Counted from the stretch's first letter, positions 20,880 through 31,445 are shown. The stretch: 64,000 bases of DNA from Neoceratodus forsteri (GCA_016271365.2 CM057456.1:164090501-164154500), one strand, 5' to 3'. Notes: generated from the sequence alone by a model not told the origin. Program-made: numbers and translations.

Positions 20880-22125
20880 ACACATCATTAAGCTTCCTGC
20901 AAATTGTTTCATTAAGTGAGGTAAATTAGAATTCAGGTTCTCCTCTGCTGCCAGAGGTTCAAGTTCACTGCTAATATATCCGGGGGGAGGGGAACCCCAG
21001 TCATCACGCTCCGAAGCATTTTCTACTGGATGACATATAATAACGTTCTTATTTTTGGGTCTTGTAACTTTACACCCTTTGGTAGCTGTGGTTGTTTTTT
21101 TATTGTTAGTCCTTACAATTTTATTTTTATTTTTACTTCTGGCAGCCTTTGTGTCTGATGCATCAACAGTTATAAGGGAATCTTCTTTACAAAGCAGGAG
21201 GGGAAGATTAACTTGAATGTATTTGTTTTCTTTATGGCTAGGATATTCAGCATCAATGTTATTCTCATTGACATTCTGGCCATATGAAACCTTTCCTGTA
21301 TTATTTCTTTTAACTGTGAAAGGGAGGCCTGATTATGAATAACATTAACCCTAAGACTCATTGTCTCCTTCTTTATAGCCCACGTATTTTTAACTATAAC
21401 TATTTTTGCATAATAATTTTTTTTTATAATCTCTAATAACTGTCTATAAAGGGAAGAAGAGGAAATACAATTGTCCTCACATAAAGGATTTTCACATTCT
21501 GAAGGGGAAGGTTCCTTTTTAGATGCCTACAGTTCTCAATCAAATTCAGCAGTATCAGTGGATATGATTTCTGGGGTTATGGACAGATCATTTCCACAAA
21601 TTGCATTAATAGTTGCTCTTCCCCGAGGAGAGTTAACAGCAGACAATTTTTTTGAGTCCAGTCATAGTAACACTGAGTTCCTGAATCACCAATGCTTAAT
21701 TGTTGGGAGTGCGAACAGTGCTCTGAACAGGTGTTTTACCAGCTTCTGCACCCATGAGAACAAGAGACTGAGACATTCATGGCTCATTTATAGAGTTACT
21801 CAGACATGAAACTTGAGAAGGAAGTAAAATGAGTTGGGAAGCTTGTGCATCATTGATGTGGGCACTTGTTAAATTAGTACAAGAGATATTTAAATCAGAA
21901 CTCAAATTTGATGGTAATAAAGAAATACCTTCAGGAGATGAGCCTTCAGGTACACTCTTAGTTGACTTAGGGTTTCCATTTTTAGATCTAAGAGACACTC
22001 CCTGGTCATCCACTATAGTAGGAGTAGTGAGGACAGTGGGGATGGAGGTGGCACAGCACAAAAACCCAGTAATTTTAGACTGAACTAGGTCAATTTCTCC
22101 ATTCCCTTGAAAGATGTTACTTTAA

Positions 22126-22666
22126 AAAAAAAATGTTTTATTTACTATACTTTTCTTGGCAGGGCCTATGTCAGATTTCTGCCCTGGTCACGGCCCCCGG
22201 ACTTCCACCTGCCATCACTGCTGTCACTCTCCCCGTCACCCCCGGCTTTCCCCCCAGAGGGTGGAGCCGCGGGACTGGTCCCCGCTTAACCAGTCCACGG
22301 TATCAGTAACTTGTTGGGAGAGCCGGCGATGAAGGCTAATTGAAACCTGGGGAGGGCTTCATAGAGATTGAGGCCCCACCTGTTTTTTTCCCCTGTACGC
22401 AGTGGTGGAGATGTGCAATGATGACCAGTGTCCGCACTGCCCCTGAATTCTAAGTGGTGACAGTGCATAGTGGTGAACCCAGCCTCCACTGGGTGTCGCC
22501 ACTGCACTGAACACTCAGTCCCCCTCCCCCCAGAGAAGGAGATCAGTCTTGGGACGCTCGATTCTTCCCCCCTGGCCGGCTCTCTGATGATCCGGATCCG
22601 CTCCTGAACCCAGATCGCCAGCGTCGCAAGCGGAAATCCCACTGCTACACCGATGGGCCAAGCTGC
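22126..22666 (-). mobile_element. tRNA-derived SINE, copy 4 of the ~550-bp family
   Basis: On minus the head reads GGCCCATCGGTGTAGCAGTG, GACGCTGGCGATC and TGGGTTCAGGAGC. The family core follows (AATCGAGCGTCCC, then CTCTGGGGGGAGGGGG). The 3' end is A-rich (AAGAAAAGTATAGTAAATAA). A near-matching direct repeat flanks it: TACTTTAA at 22,118-22,125 and TACTTTTAA at 22,667-22,675. Confidence 0.78.
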
Positions 22667-22675
22667 TACTTTTAA

Positions 22676-22936
22676 TAGAGCTTTCAGCCCTATTTTCCCC
22701 ATCTTTTTTTTTATTTTCCAACAATGATAGTGAGTGTATTGGTGATAACATTACATTTTTATTGCTCCTAGTAGTGACCATATCAGTGGAATGTGGATGA
22801 CAATAATAGCAACAAAAAAATAAATAATATGATCTAAGAATTAAATACAAAATGCTTAAAAAGTATCTCCCAAAGGGAGTACTGTTTTTGTAAATGTACC
22901 AGCAAAATTATTCAAAGGAGAGTCTTTAAAACACAA
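22676..22936. other. No gene recognised
   Basis: AT-rich spacer between the SINE and the next TIR element. It may include the 5' edge of the unassigned LINE, but nothing in it is protein-like. Confidence 0.4.
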
Positions 22937-23973
22937 GGGGCCCCATATTCAGAGCTGGCCAGCTGTGCGTTCACACAGGTACATTGCACAGAAAATTAGG
23001 GCCAGCCTGCTCTGGTGCTATACTCAAACTGATACCATGATCTGAACTGACCACAATATCTATCTGAATATTGTGCTATGGTGGTGTGGTGCACAGCAGG
23101 ACTACTAACAGCTATTACCAGAGGGGATCAGGGTTAGAGTGGGATTGCTAGACCACCAGAGAATATGAGCAGGTATTCCCAGAGGGGAACCTGGCTAGGA
23201 AGGAACTGCTAGACCACCAGAGAATATTGACAGTTATTATGGGAGGGGATCAGGGCTAAAGAGGGACAACTAGACAACCAAGGATGTCTTACATTAAACT
23301 AGAGAGGTGATCAGGGCTTGGAAGGGACCCCTAGACCACTAGGGAACCCAGCCCTTTCCAATGCATGGACGGGGTGTGGAAAACCCACCCCCTCTGTGCA
23401 ATATTAAGGGCTGAGTTTCAGAAACATTAAAATGCATCACACATGCAGGCATTTAGTGATTCTGAAATCCCTGAATTTGGCATTGCACTGCATATGCAGG
23501 AAGGAACCCTCATTTGCATAGGTGCAGCATGCAATTGTGTGCGCTGTCAGGGTTGTGCCATGCAAAACTGCCCTTTCAGTATGAGCAACACCCCAACAGC
23601 CGGCACTATTTGGCTCCATGTCATGTTATTGAGTGCTAAACCAGTGAGGCATAAGCAGTGCAGGCAAAGCCTCAAATCACAAAACCAAACAAACAAAATC
23701 GAGAATACCGGTGTGGATTTTGGGGATGGTAAGATTTACTATTACAACACCACAGCACCATGGACCACCGCTCCAGTGAAATTTAGTAACTTACCATTTT
23801 TGTCCTTCCCTGGCTGTATTCTAGATGCATGGGTTTGACTGTTGCAGCCTTGCCTGCTCTGTTTATGACTGTGCCGGTTTAGCTCTCATTGACATGACAT
23901 GCTATGGTGCTATTCCCAGTTAGCATGGCACAAGCCCAGTTTGGGCCATGCTAACCTTTTGAAAATGGGTCCC
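22937..23973. mobile_element. ~1.04-kb TIR element, Harbinger-like ends
   Basis: The left end is GGGGCCCCATATTCAGA. The right end, inverted, is GGGACCCATTTTCAAAA: 12 of 17 bases match. The motif CCATATTCAG also occurs at the edge of the Harbinger-like block at 59,824. The interior has a 61-bp minisatellite and no transposase. The flanks (...ACACAA and AAAGTT) allow a 3-base AAG/AAA duplication at best, so the superfamily is a guess. Confidence 0.5.
23105..23350. repeat. 61-bp minisatellite, 4 units
   Basis: The landmark CTAGACCACCAGAGAATA (with variants) starts at 23,148, 23,209, 23,270 and 23,331, exactly 61 bases apart. Each unit also has (A/G)GAGGGGATCAGGG-type sequence. Confidence 0.92.
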
Positions 23974-24885
23974 AAAGTTATTATTATTTACTTCTTCAAC
24001 TCCTTTTCAAAGCATCAGGTACTTCACTCGATAAATATCAAAGTCCTTACCAAAGGGCTTCCATTGTGAGCAGTATGGTTTTCTGTTCAAACAGTCTAAG
24101 GGATAGGCACTGTAAATATTTCTGAAAATTATATTTTCCTCTAGAATTGGCTTAAATAAGAGTCTGAATAAAAGTCTTATACTGCTGTATCTTAGGTAGT
24201 TCCCAATACTGTGATGATGTAAACACGAGGACTCCCAGAAATCTCAAAACTCAGATTTTTCAAGGTTTAGCCAATGAAGCCAAAGATGAGGTAACTGAAT
24301 AAGGACCACACAATATTGCTTGCTGAATAGGTCTAGGTGACAAAATCTGTACGTGGTGTGGTGAAGGTTTCTCACAAAACCTTGCACTAATGAATCTAAA
24401 TCAAGATTCAGAGGCAAAAGATAACAAAATATACAATTTTATGATAGGTGCATATACACTCATGCAGGTAGATGCACTTGGCACTTTTCAAGGTCCCTGA
24501 ATTCAACAAGAAAATCATGTGAAACATTACATTACAACACCCCTTGTGAGGCAACAACAGGCAAATAAAAGAATGGGATTTGCAAAGGAAAGAGTAATTC
24601 TAATGGTATCACTTCCAAGTATTTTTCAGCCAGTAATAGAGGTAAACCTTCACTTTAAGGTTGTGCCGGGAATAAATTCAGAGCCTGCTCTTTTACTCCT
24701 GTCCTTTCTTCACATTTTATAGTCATGAAATTTCAGTAAGGGAGTGCTGGGTTTCATTATTTAGCCATATCACAGTTACTGCATATAATAAACTTCAGTC
24801 GTAGGACCTAAAAATAAAATTAGTAAAGAAAAGCTCTAGAAAGACTCAATTTCAGCTACAGCTTGAACTACACCATTATCTAAAC
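23974..24885. other. No gene recognised
   Basis: AT-rich non-coding sequence with only short accidental frames. I see no repeat family here. Confidence 0.4.
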
Positions 24886-24955
24886 ACCAGTATTTATTCC
24901 TCCACTGGCAGTTGCCCTCTTCTGGACCGCCTCTACTCTATGTCCTTTCAGAGAT

Positions 24956-25853
24956 GTGGTCTCCAGAACTGGACACAGTACTCTAGGTGAGGACTCACCA
25001 GTGATCTATACAGTAGTAACACTATCCTTTCTGCTGGTGGTATTCCTCCCTATACACCCTAGCATCCAACTAGCTCTCCCCACTACCTTGTCACACTGTT
25101 TGGCCACCTTTAGGCCATCAGATATGATTACCCCTAGGTCTCTTTACTGTTTGGTGGTTGCTAATACCACTCCTCCCATTTTGTATTCCATCTCTGGAAT
25201 TCTATACTCCAAGTGCATGATTTGGCACTTTTTCACATTGAAACTTAGCTGCCATACCCTTAACCACTTCTCTAGCTTTCTGAGATCTCCATTCATTTTT
25301 TCCACCTCCCTGGAGTGTCGACCCTATTGCAGATTTTAGGGTCATCTGCAAAGAGGCATACCTTCCCTTCTAGCCCCACTTCAATATCACTAATAAAGAT
25401 ACTAAAGAGGAACAGACCCAGTTCTGATCCCTGTGGTACCCCACTGGTCACCCTGCCTTTCTTGGAGTGAACTCCATTTACCATCACCCTCTGTCTCCTG
25501 TCCCCCAACCATCTGCTTACCCAGTTTACCACCTTTAGACCAACTCCTAGGCTGCCCACCTTGTTTATGAGTCTCCTATACTGAATGGTGTTCATGGCCT
25601 TACTGAAATCTAGGTAGACCACATCCACCTTTCCACCCTGATCTAATTCCCTGATCACCCAATCAAAGAAATCTATCAGATTTGTTTGACATGACCTCCC
25701 CCATTGAATCCATGCAGCCTCAGATCTTGTAAGCCACTGGATTCAAGATACTCCACAATCCTTTTCTTCAGTAGTGATTCCATTAATTTCCCCACCACCA
25801 AAGTCAGGCTGCCTGGTCTGTAATTGTCAGCCTCCTCCTTGCCACTACTTTTT
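24956..25853 (-). pseudogene. CR1 RT, main part
   Basis: The 121-codon frame (25,658-25,293) starts at the DFFDW equivalent and has VVYLDFSKAMNTIQYRRLIN, RVTSGVPQGSELGLFLFSIF and CLFADDPKICNRVDT. The FADD box is intact; the Asp-Thr-Lys after it is DPK. Upstream, 25,700-25,850 gives EEADNYRPGSLTLVVGKLME-like sequence. Below 25,290 the C-terminal half continues on minus out of frame. Confidence 0.8.
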
Positions 25854-26284
25854 AGGGCTGTGGGTGGAGCCTACAGCCCTATTGGGATCAGAATGTAGCT
25901 CTAAAACAGCTGAGCATGGAACTCCCTTTTTGGACTTTTGAAAGTATTCCTCCACAGCTGCAAAATAGTGCACTCCCCCCTCTAATTTTTGCTATTTGCT
26001 GCTCTATGTTAAAGGCATCTGAAGGAAGGGGGGATGCTACTGTATTGTACCTCAGAACTTCTCAGGATATTAACAAAAAAAAAAACTTTTTAAACTTCTG
26101 TTTTTATCATCTGTGCATCTCAGTTTAATAGATGTATTTCTATTTCTTTCAGCCACTTAAGGATTGACTCATTATATGTTGTTCTGGAATTTACTGAAAC
26201 TCTGAAAGTCAGACTACAGTGTCAGATTACAGACAGTGGAGCTGTGTTAGCTATCTCATTCCTATGGGCATGGCAGGTTGCATG

Positions 26285-26347
<63 letters not shown>

Positions 26348-26483
26348 CAGCAGCATTTACTGTGACTAAATTCAAGAGAACTGAATTAGCAGCATACCAA
26401 TTTTTGATGATTGTGACTAAACAACACTATATGGCACCAACAAGAATATAACTTTGGTCATTTGATAGCTCTTCACAGCCCTA
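25854..26483. mobile_element. 630-bp TIR element inserted in CR1
   Basis: The ends are TAGGGCTGTG (25,854) and CACAGCCCTA (26,474-26,483), a perfect 10-base inverted repeat. CR1 reading resumes on both sides: SG(K)EEADN to the left, VVPEDWRWTDVVPL to the right. I see no target duplication. Ends beginning (C/T)AGGGCTGT are hAT-like, but this is weak. It contains a long CA microsatellite. Confidence 0.6.
26286..26346. repeat. (CA)n microsatellite
   Basis: About 30 uninterrupted CA units, inside the 630-bp TIR element. Confidence 0.97.
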
Positions 26484-26499
26484 TTGACTCTGGCTAGAG

Positions 26500-27010
26500 T
26501 TTGTTTGAAGTGGGACTACATCTGTCCATCTTCAGTCCTCCGGAACTACTTCTGTCTTCAGTGAGTGCTTGAATAGGGCTGTCAGAGGTGCAGCCAGCAC
26601 TTCTCTCAGCTCCCTCAGTATTCCTGGATGCACCACATCTGGTCCCATTCACTTGTCCACTTTCAGATTTGTGATTTACTTCAGGGCGTCCTCTTCTGTG
26701 AATGGACTAGGGTCCACCTCCCTTCCTCCGATGCTCCTGGCACTTATCAGTGGTCCCGCTCCTTCTCCTTCTTCTGTGAACACTGAACAAAAGTATTTGA
26801 TCAAGATGTCCATTCTTTTCTGGTCCTCCTCCAAGCACCCCCTTCCCTCCTCAGCCTTACTATCCCTCCCCTGGTCTTTCTCTTTTTGCATACATACCTG
26901 AAACATATGTCGTCCCCTTTCTTTATTGCCTGAGCTATTTTTTTCTCTGTTTGTGCCTTTGCACTTCTAATTGCTTTCTCTGCCTCCCTCTTTTTCTCCT
27001 GATACACCTA
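26500..27010 (-). pseudogene. CR1 RT N-terminus and linker
   Basis: Minus frames give EKKREAEKAIRSAKAQTEKK (27,007-26,801), FRYVCKKRKTRGGIVRLRRE, then YFCSVFTEEGEGAGPLISAR (26,906-26,676) and the RT start with the LLEALFKHSL and VVPEDWRWTDVVPL equivalents. This is the usual CR1 order. Frameshifts separate each part. Confidence 0.75.
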
Positions 27011-27031
27011 TCCTCCTGTCTCTTCATCTCC

Positions 27032-27950
27032 TTACACCTCATGAATGCTAATTTTTTTTACTTTTACCTTCCCAGCCACCTCTTCTGAGAACAATAGTGG
27101 TCTCTTTTTCCTCTTGCTTTTGCTTACTTGCCTGATGCAGAGGTTTGTTGCTTTTTTATCCCCCTTTTTAGTTTTGTCCACTGTTCCTCCACTCCACCCA
27201 TGTCCTCTCCCCCACCAAGGCATTCCTGAGGCATTCCCAATCTTTTTAAAATTGGCTCTCATGAAGTCCAGGACCCTTGCTTTTGTGTGGTTTGATTCTA
27301 CCACAGTACTTATATTGAACCAACCCATACTGTGATCACTGGTCCATGGGTGGCCACGCACTGAGATGTCTGCAATACTGTCCCTGTTGGTAAGTACAAT
27401 GTCTAGTATTGCCCCCTCATGAGTCAGCACATTTACTAGTTGCCTGAGGAATGTCCTCTGCAGGAAGTCCAGGATCTCCCTACTCCTAGCTGAAGCTGCA
27501 GCTGGGATGCTTCAATGTACATCTGGCAGACTGAAGTCCCCCACAACCAGCACCTCCTTGTTTGCCATCTTTTGGATGGCTTTCACCAGAAACTTATCCA
27601 GAGGTCAGTAGATCATGCCAGTGCAAATAGTGGCTCCCTTCCCCATTTCTAGGGTGATCCACAGTACCTCTGCTCCTCCCTGTGTTCCCTGTATCTCAGT
27701 TGCTTTTATGCTATCTGTCACATAAATAGCCACTTATTCCCCTTTCATTCCCAGCCTGTTCTTCCTAAACAGAGTATAGCCTGGTATGGCTATGTCCCAG
27801 TCATGGTTCTCATTGCACCTTGACTCAGTCATGTCGGCAAAGTCCAGGTCAGCCTCAGTCCTGATGGCCTCTAAGTCTGGGATTTTATTTCCCAGACATC
27901 GAGCATTTGCACACATGGACCTCCAGATTCTGCTACCATCCTGCTTGTCA
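27032..27950 (-). pseudogene. CR1 AP-endonuclease
   Basis: The N-terminus (27,916-27,734) has MCANARCLGNKIPDLEAI and NENHDWDIAIPGYTLFRKNR; the catalytic TETW is changed to TESR, keeping the Glu. The middle part has GMIY-stop-PLDK (usually YRPP) and VVGDFSLPDVH, where the expected Asn of GDFN is Ser. The C-terminal part (27,430-27,032) has ILDIVLTNRDS and TSDHSMGWFN, so the final SDH is kept. An internal stop and the GDFS change mean the nuclease is dead. Confidence 0.8.
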
Positions 27951-28139
27951 ACCCCCTCTTTTTCCTTTTGCTTTTTCTACTTACCCCATCTGCTCTAATT
28001 CCCATCTCTCTTCATTTTAACCATGTTGTTATTTTTTTTTTCTTGTTGGGTAACCATGGGGATTTCTGTCCCATAGGACTTTCCCTACTGACTATTTCAG
28101 ATTGGGGTGGGGGGTCAGTTTATATCTCCACTCTCCTTG

Positions 28140-29200
28140 TTTTCTTCCACCACCCCCTTTGGCTAGTTTAAATGCTCAGCAACGTAACATTAAAACCATT
28201 CACTGAAGACTGTGGTTCCCCTCATAGATGGATGCAGGCCATCTCCCCTTTATTGGTCCATATTCCTCCAAGTGGGACCCCAGTCCCCAATGTAGCCAAA
28301 CTCCTCCTCTCTGCACCACTCCTAAAACCATGAGTTGAAGCTCCTGTTATGGAGTACCCTATCCTCCCCCATCGTAACCAGGCAGCACCTCAAAAAGGGC
28401 CACTGAGCATGCTACCTGCCTAAGACCCCTCCCCAGCTCCCTGAACTCCTGCACTATTCTAGCCTCATCCCTAGCTAGGTCATTTGCCCTAGGTAGATAA
28501 TGACATCCAGCTTTCCCTTCTTTTCTGCTGCCGTAGAAATCCTCAGGATCCATTTTCCATTCCTCTGAGCAGTGGTGCCAGGTAGGCACCTAACCTCCCC
28601 TTCCCCTCCCTCCCTGTCCTCAAATCTATCCCCCTAACAATGGAGTTCATCACCAGGAGTTGCTTCCTCCTCCTCTTGAGACCTCTTCCACCCTCCTTGG
28701 GGTCTCCAGTATGGAGGCCCCCCACACACTCTCTAGTCACTACTGCAGGAGCCTCCATGGGACAGTCCCATTTCATGACAGTGGTATAGGAATTGTGTAG
28801 TGGTACCATATTGGGATGTGCCTCTGACCCACCACCCTCACCCTTTTCTAGCCAACTGTAGTCAAGGTGCTCCTCCTTTGTGGCATCCTTTAAGGTAGCA
28901 TTAGCAGATGTGGGGGTCCCAGGGTAGCGGAAGAGGCCCCAAATTCTAACCAGCTCAGCCTGGAGTCTACCAACCTCCTCCCTCAGCCTAGAGAGGTGTA
29001 TGCTGATGGGGCAGCACTGCATTCTCCAGAAGGTTTCCCTAAAGACTGCCATCTCATAACCACTGCACAGCACCACTTCCAGCATAATTTCTTACTCTGT
29101 CTCCCCTGGAAAAACTGTGCCTCTTTTCTCCTGCTTGGATTTACCCTATTACCCTGCTCGGCTAGTAGCACCCTTTAGTATTAGTGATCTTCCCTGATCC
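28140..29200 (-). pseudogene. CR1 ORF1 with SGNH/esterase-like domain
   Basis: ORF1 proteins of many CR1 elements carry a coiled coil and an SGNH-hydrolase (esterase) fold. The 180-codon frame (29,085-28,543) has LSRLREEVGRLQAELVRIW (heptad-like), then QLLVMNSIVRGIDLRTGREG, the first SGNH block normally read (V/I)GDS(I/L)(V/L)R. The next frame (28,589-28,359) has LPRANDLARDEARIVQEF, where the conserved GTND is altered to RAND. So the Gly and Thr of block III are lost and the Asp and Asn are kept. 28,140-28,350 continues with FGYIGDWGPTW-like sequence. Confidence 0.7.
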
Positions 29201-29269
29201 CCTTCTACTTTACCAGCACTTATGCTTCCCCTAGCCTTGCTTCTAGGTAGTGTTTCCCCTTTGTATTTA

Positions 29270-29402
29270 AACCCTTTTGTGCCTGTACCCAGATAAGGCT
29301 TTTCACCTACCCCCAGTTTTAGACTGCCCCTTTTTTAAACCATTTTGTACCCCAACCCGAGATAGGGCTTTTTGCCTATCCCTCATTTTAGACTACCCCT
29401 GA
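29270..29402. repeat. Two-unit ~67-bp direct repeat in the CR1 5' region
   Basis: TAAACCCTTTTGTGCCTGTA (29,270) is matched by TAAACCATTTTGTACCCCAA (29,337). Each is followed by AGATA(A/G)GGCTTTT and TTTTAGACT. This lies between ORF1 and the monomers. Confidence 0.8.
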
Positions 29403-29689
29403 CTTATCACACTCCCACGCAATGTGTGCTCTACTACGAGAGTGAACAGGACTCTTACCTCCATTGTCAGGTAGACTTCCTGCTTCCCTGCCTCCTCCTT
29501 GGAGGCCTGCTGATGTTGAACACCTGTTCCACTCCTTTCCTGATCTACTTACTCTCTGCTGGGGTGCAGAGTGTACAGCTGCTAGCTGCCTCATTGGGCT
29601 GACTCCAGTGAGCAGACTCCACTGTGATGTCTTTGTCTTGGGGGGTTTGCACAGGACGAGCACAGCGCAGGGGGGCGTTTGATGGCCTA

Positions 29690-30365
29690 CTCCTTATGTA
29701 GGTCTGTCCTTCCTCCTGGATGCTCTCTGCAGCTCCCTGATTGGCTGCTGATGTGGAAAGAGGCATAACCAATCTGTGATTGGCTGTCTGTTGGAGCTGG
29801 TCCAGTTCTGCTCCTCCGCCTCTCCCCTGGTGTCTGGTGTCCTCTGTAGTGTGTGGGGGGCTCCAAGTCCTCTTTCTGCCAAGCTCAGACTGCTGCTGAT
29901 CAGATATCCATTGGGCTGTTTAAAAGCCCTTGCCTGATTCTCCCTTCTTCCTGGATGGTCTCTGCAGCTCCCTGATTGGCTGCCAATGCGGAGATAGGTG
30001 AGTCAAGCTGTGATTGGCTGCCTGTTGGAGCCAGTCTTGCTGCACTTCTCCACCTCTCCCCCGGGGTCTGGTGTCCTTTGCAGTGGTGGTGGGGGGCAGC
30101 TCCGAGCCCTCTTCCCACCAAAACTGGACTGCCACCTATCAGATTTCCACTGGGCTGTTTAAAAACCATTGCCTGATACTTTCTTCTTCCTGGATGGTCT
30201 CTGCAGCTCTCTGATTGGTTGCCAATGTGAAGAGAGGTGCAGCCAAGCTGTGATTGGCTCTCTGTTGGAACCAGTCTAGCTTTGATCCTCTGCCTCCCCC
30301 CAGTGTCTGGTGTCCTCTGTAGTGCTGGAGGGGGCACTCTGAGCCCTCTTTCCACCAAGACTGGA
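29690..30365 (-). promoter_or_regulatory. CR1 5' region of three ~240-bp tandem monomers with CCAAT and TATA-like boxes
   Basis: Landmark AGCTCCCTGATTGGCTG (minus: CAGCCAATCAGG) occurs at 29,731, 29,965 and 30,205, giving periods of 234 and 240 bases. Each monomer has two inverted CCAAT boxes about 45 bases apart. A TTTAAA-type box is present at 29,918 (CTGTTTAAAAGCCC) and 30,158. Each also has a (G/C)TCTGGTGTCCT(C/T)TG string. The rightmost monomer is cut at 30,365. The arrangement resembles the monomer promoters of rodent L1, though it is not related by sequence that I can see. Confidence 0.75.
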
Positions 30366-30639
30366 TGACCCCAGTATTATTTAATAAGAAATAAATCCCA
30401 TACCATAAATATAACAATGTCTCAGTGATTCTTTCTCACTATTTCCTCCCCCAATGGACCCATCCTCTACTGCCTCTATGCCTTCTTCGATATCAAGGGC
30501 TACCCTGCCACCTTGTACCTTGCCCCTGTCTCTCCTATATATGATATACTCTGGTACTGCCAGATCCCATTTATCATTCCTGGTGGCTCATATTTCTGCA
30601 AAAGATTTCTGAAGAAGTTGGAAGACCTAGGGGTGGGGG

Positions 30640-31445
30640 AATAAATGTCTAGGTCAGTGGCTTACCAGTTGGGAGGGGAACCAGAAGGTAATAGATGAAG
30701 GGGCACACTCAGGGATCAGAGAGGTTATGGGGGGCTACCACAACAGTTGGTGCTCAGGGATGTGTTGTTCAATGTGTTCATTAATGATACTGAGGATGGC
30801 ATTTGGGCAAAACTTGACTTTCAGAAGACAATACAAAGCTGTGTGAGAAGTCTGATATAGATGAAAGCATCAGAAAAATGAGGGAGAACCTAGAAAGACT
30901 GGGGAAAAGGTCTGGAATCTGATAAAAAGTGCAAGGACATGCATACGGGGAGAAAGAACTAGTGGAATACAAGCTGGCATGTGTAACCATCACAGTGTCT
31001 GTGGAGGAGAAAGACCTAGGGATTACAATTACCAACACCCTGAGGCTCTTTATGCAATGCAGTAAAGTAGTTATGAGGGTAAACAGGATACTGGGTTGCA
31101 TAAGCTGGGGTTCACAAGCAGAAGAAAATAGGTTATCCTCCTCTGTACAGATCCATGGTGCGGCTTCAGATGGAGTGCTGTGTTGCAGTTCTGAAATCCT
31201 TAACACAAAAAGAACATTAAACAGCTGGAGGAAGTGCAAAGCAGGGTCATTAAAATGTTTCAGGGGCAGTAGTGACTCTTGTATGAGAAAGGGCTGGCAA
31301 ATCTGAATATATACAAACTGGAGGATAGTAGGGAGTGGGGAAGGGGCATGATTGAGACCTTTAAATACCCTAAATGCAACAACAATGTAGACCCCAAAGA
31401 ACTGTTTAGAACCAGTGACAAGCAGGGCCACATTAATTAGAAGGC
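30640..31445 (+). mobile_element. CR1 LINE fragment, RT C-terminal half
   Basis: Plus-strand segments in changing frames give FNVFINDTEDGIWA-like sequence near 30,765, then KDLGITITNTLRLFMQCSKV (30,929-31,306 frame), VNRILGCISWGS, and near 31,240 GSLKCFRGSSDSCM. The family order is RT end, CR1 thumb, C-terminus. No FADD box can be read. It points away from the monomer end of the neighbouring CR1. Confidence 0.7.

Larger units (their letters stand above)
20460..20960. repeat. Tandem duplication, ~250-bp unit with tRNA-like sequence
   Basis: CATGCAGTTAGCCACTG occurs at 20,491 and 20,742, 251 bases apart. Long stretches after each copy match, including GGCAATTTTGAAAATC and GTGTGA(G/C)TCCTACT. 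Each unit has one tRNA-like sequence on minus. Confidence 0.88.
11040..22110 (-). mobile_element. Unassigned APE-type LINE, split by nested insertions
   Basis: Pieces of a single minus-strand LINE can be followed from 22.1 kb down to 11.0 kb: ORF1-like, AP-endonuclease, RT with YTDD, and a C-terminal Cys/His motif. They are interrupted by a CR1 (17,880-20,135), SINE copies (16,268-16,819 and 11,501-12,078), a structured repeat (15,528-15,856) and a Tigger-like element (13,157-14,613). Removing these leaves roughly 5-6 kb. The protein is unlike CR1. The C-terminal motif and RT style suggest an I/Jockey/Vingi-like clade, but I am not certain. Confidence 0.65.
20140..22110 (-). pseudogene. ORF1-like region of the unassigned LINE
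   Basis: Minus frames include a Ser/Thr-rich part (21,777-22,061, SLRSKNGNPKSTKSVPEGSS), a middle part with ATINAICGNDLSITPEIIS, and a conserved part near 20,180-20,340 reading LLHFDSQDLAVQIWSKRTL, then INILPPQRVPIYSDKQLPDD. The last part looks like the RNA-binding fold region of LINE ORF1 proteins. It has several stops. A 250-bp tandem duplication with a tRNA-like sequence (20,460-20,960) lies within it. Confidence 0.55.
24890..30365 (-). mobile_element. Nearly full-length CR1 LINE with tandem 5' monomers
   Basis: Read on minus from 30,365: three ~240-bp monomers, a short 5' UTR, ORF1 (29,200-28,140), ORF2 endonuclease (27,950-27,030), linker, RT (26,900-24,960) and the C-terminal block. 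The 3' end is truncated near 24,890 or too diverged to follow. A 630-bp TIR element (25,854-26,483) sits in the RT N-terminus. Without it the copy is about 4.8 kb. It is the only CR1 here with both ORF1 and a 5' end. Confidence 0.82.

Noticed and set aside
30781..31431. 216-codon minus-strand frame
   Set aside because: Antisense of a CR1 fragment whose plus strand has recognisable motifs.
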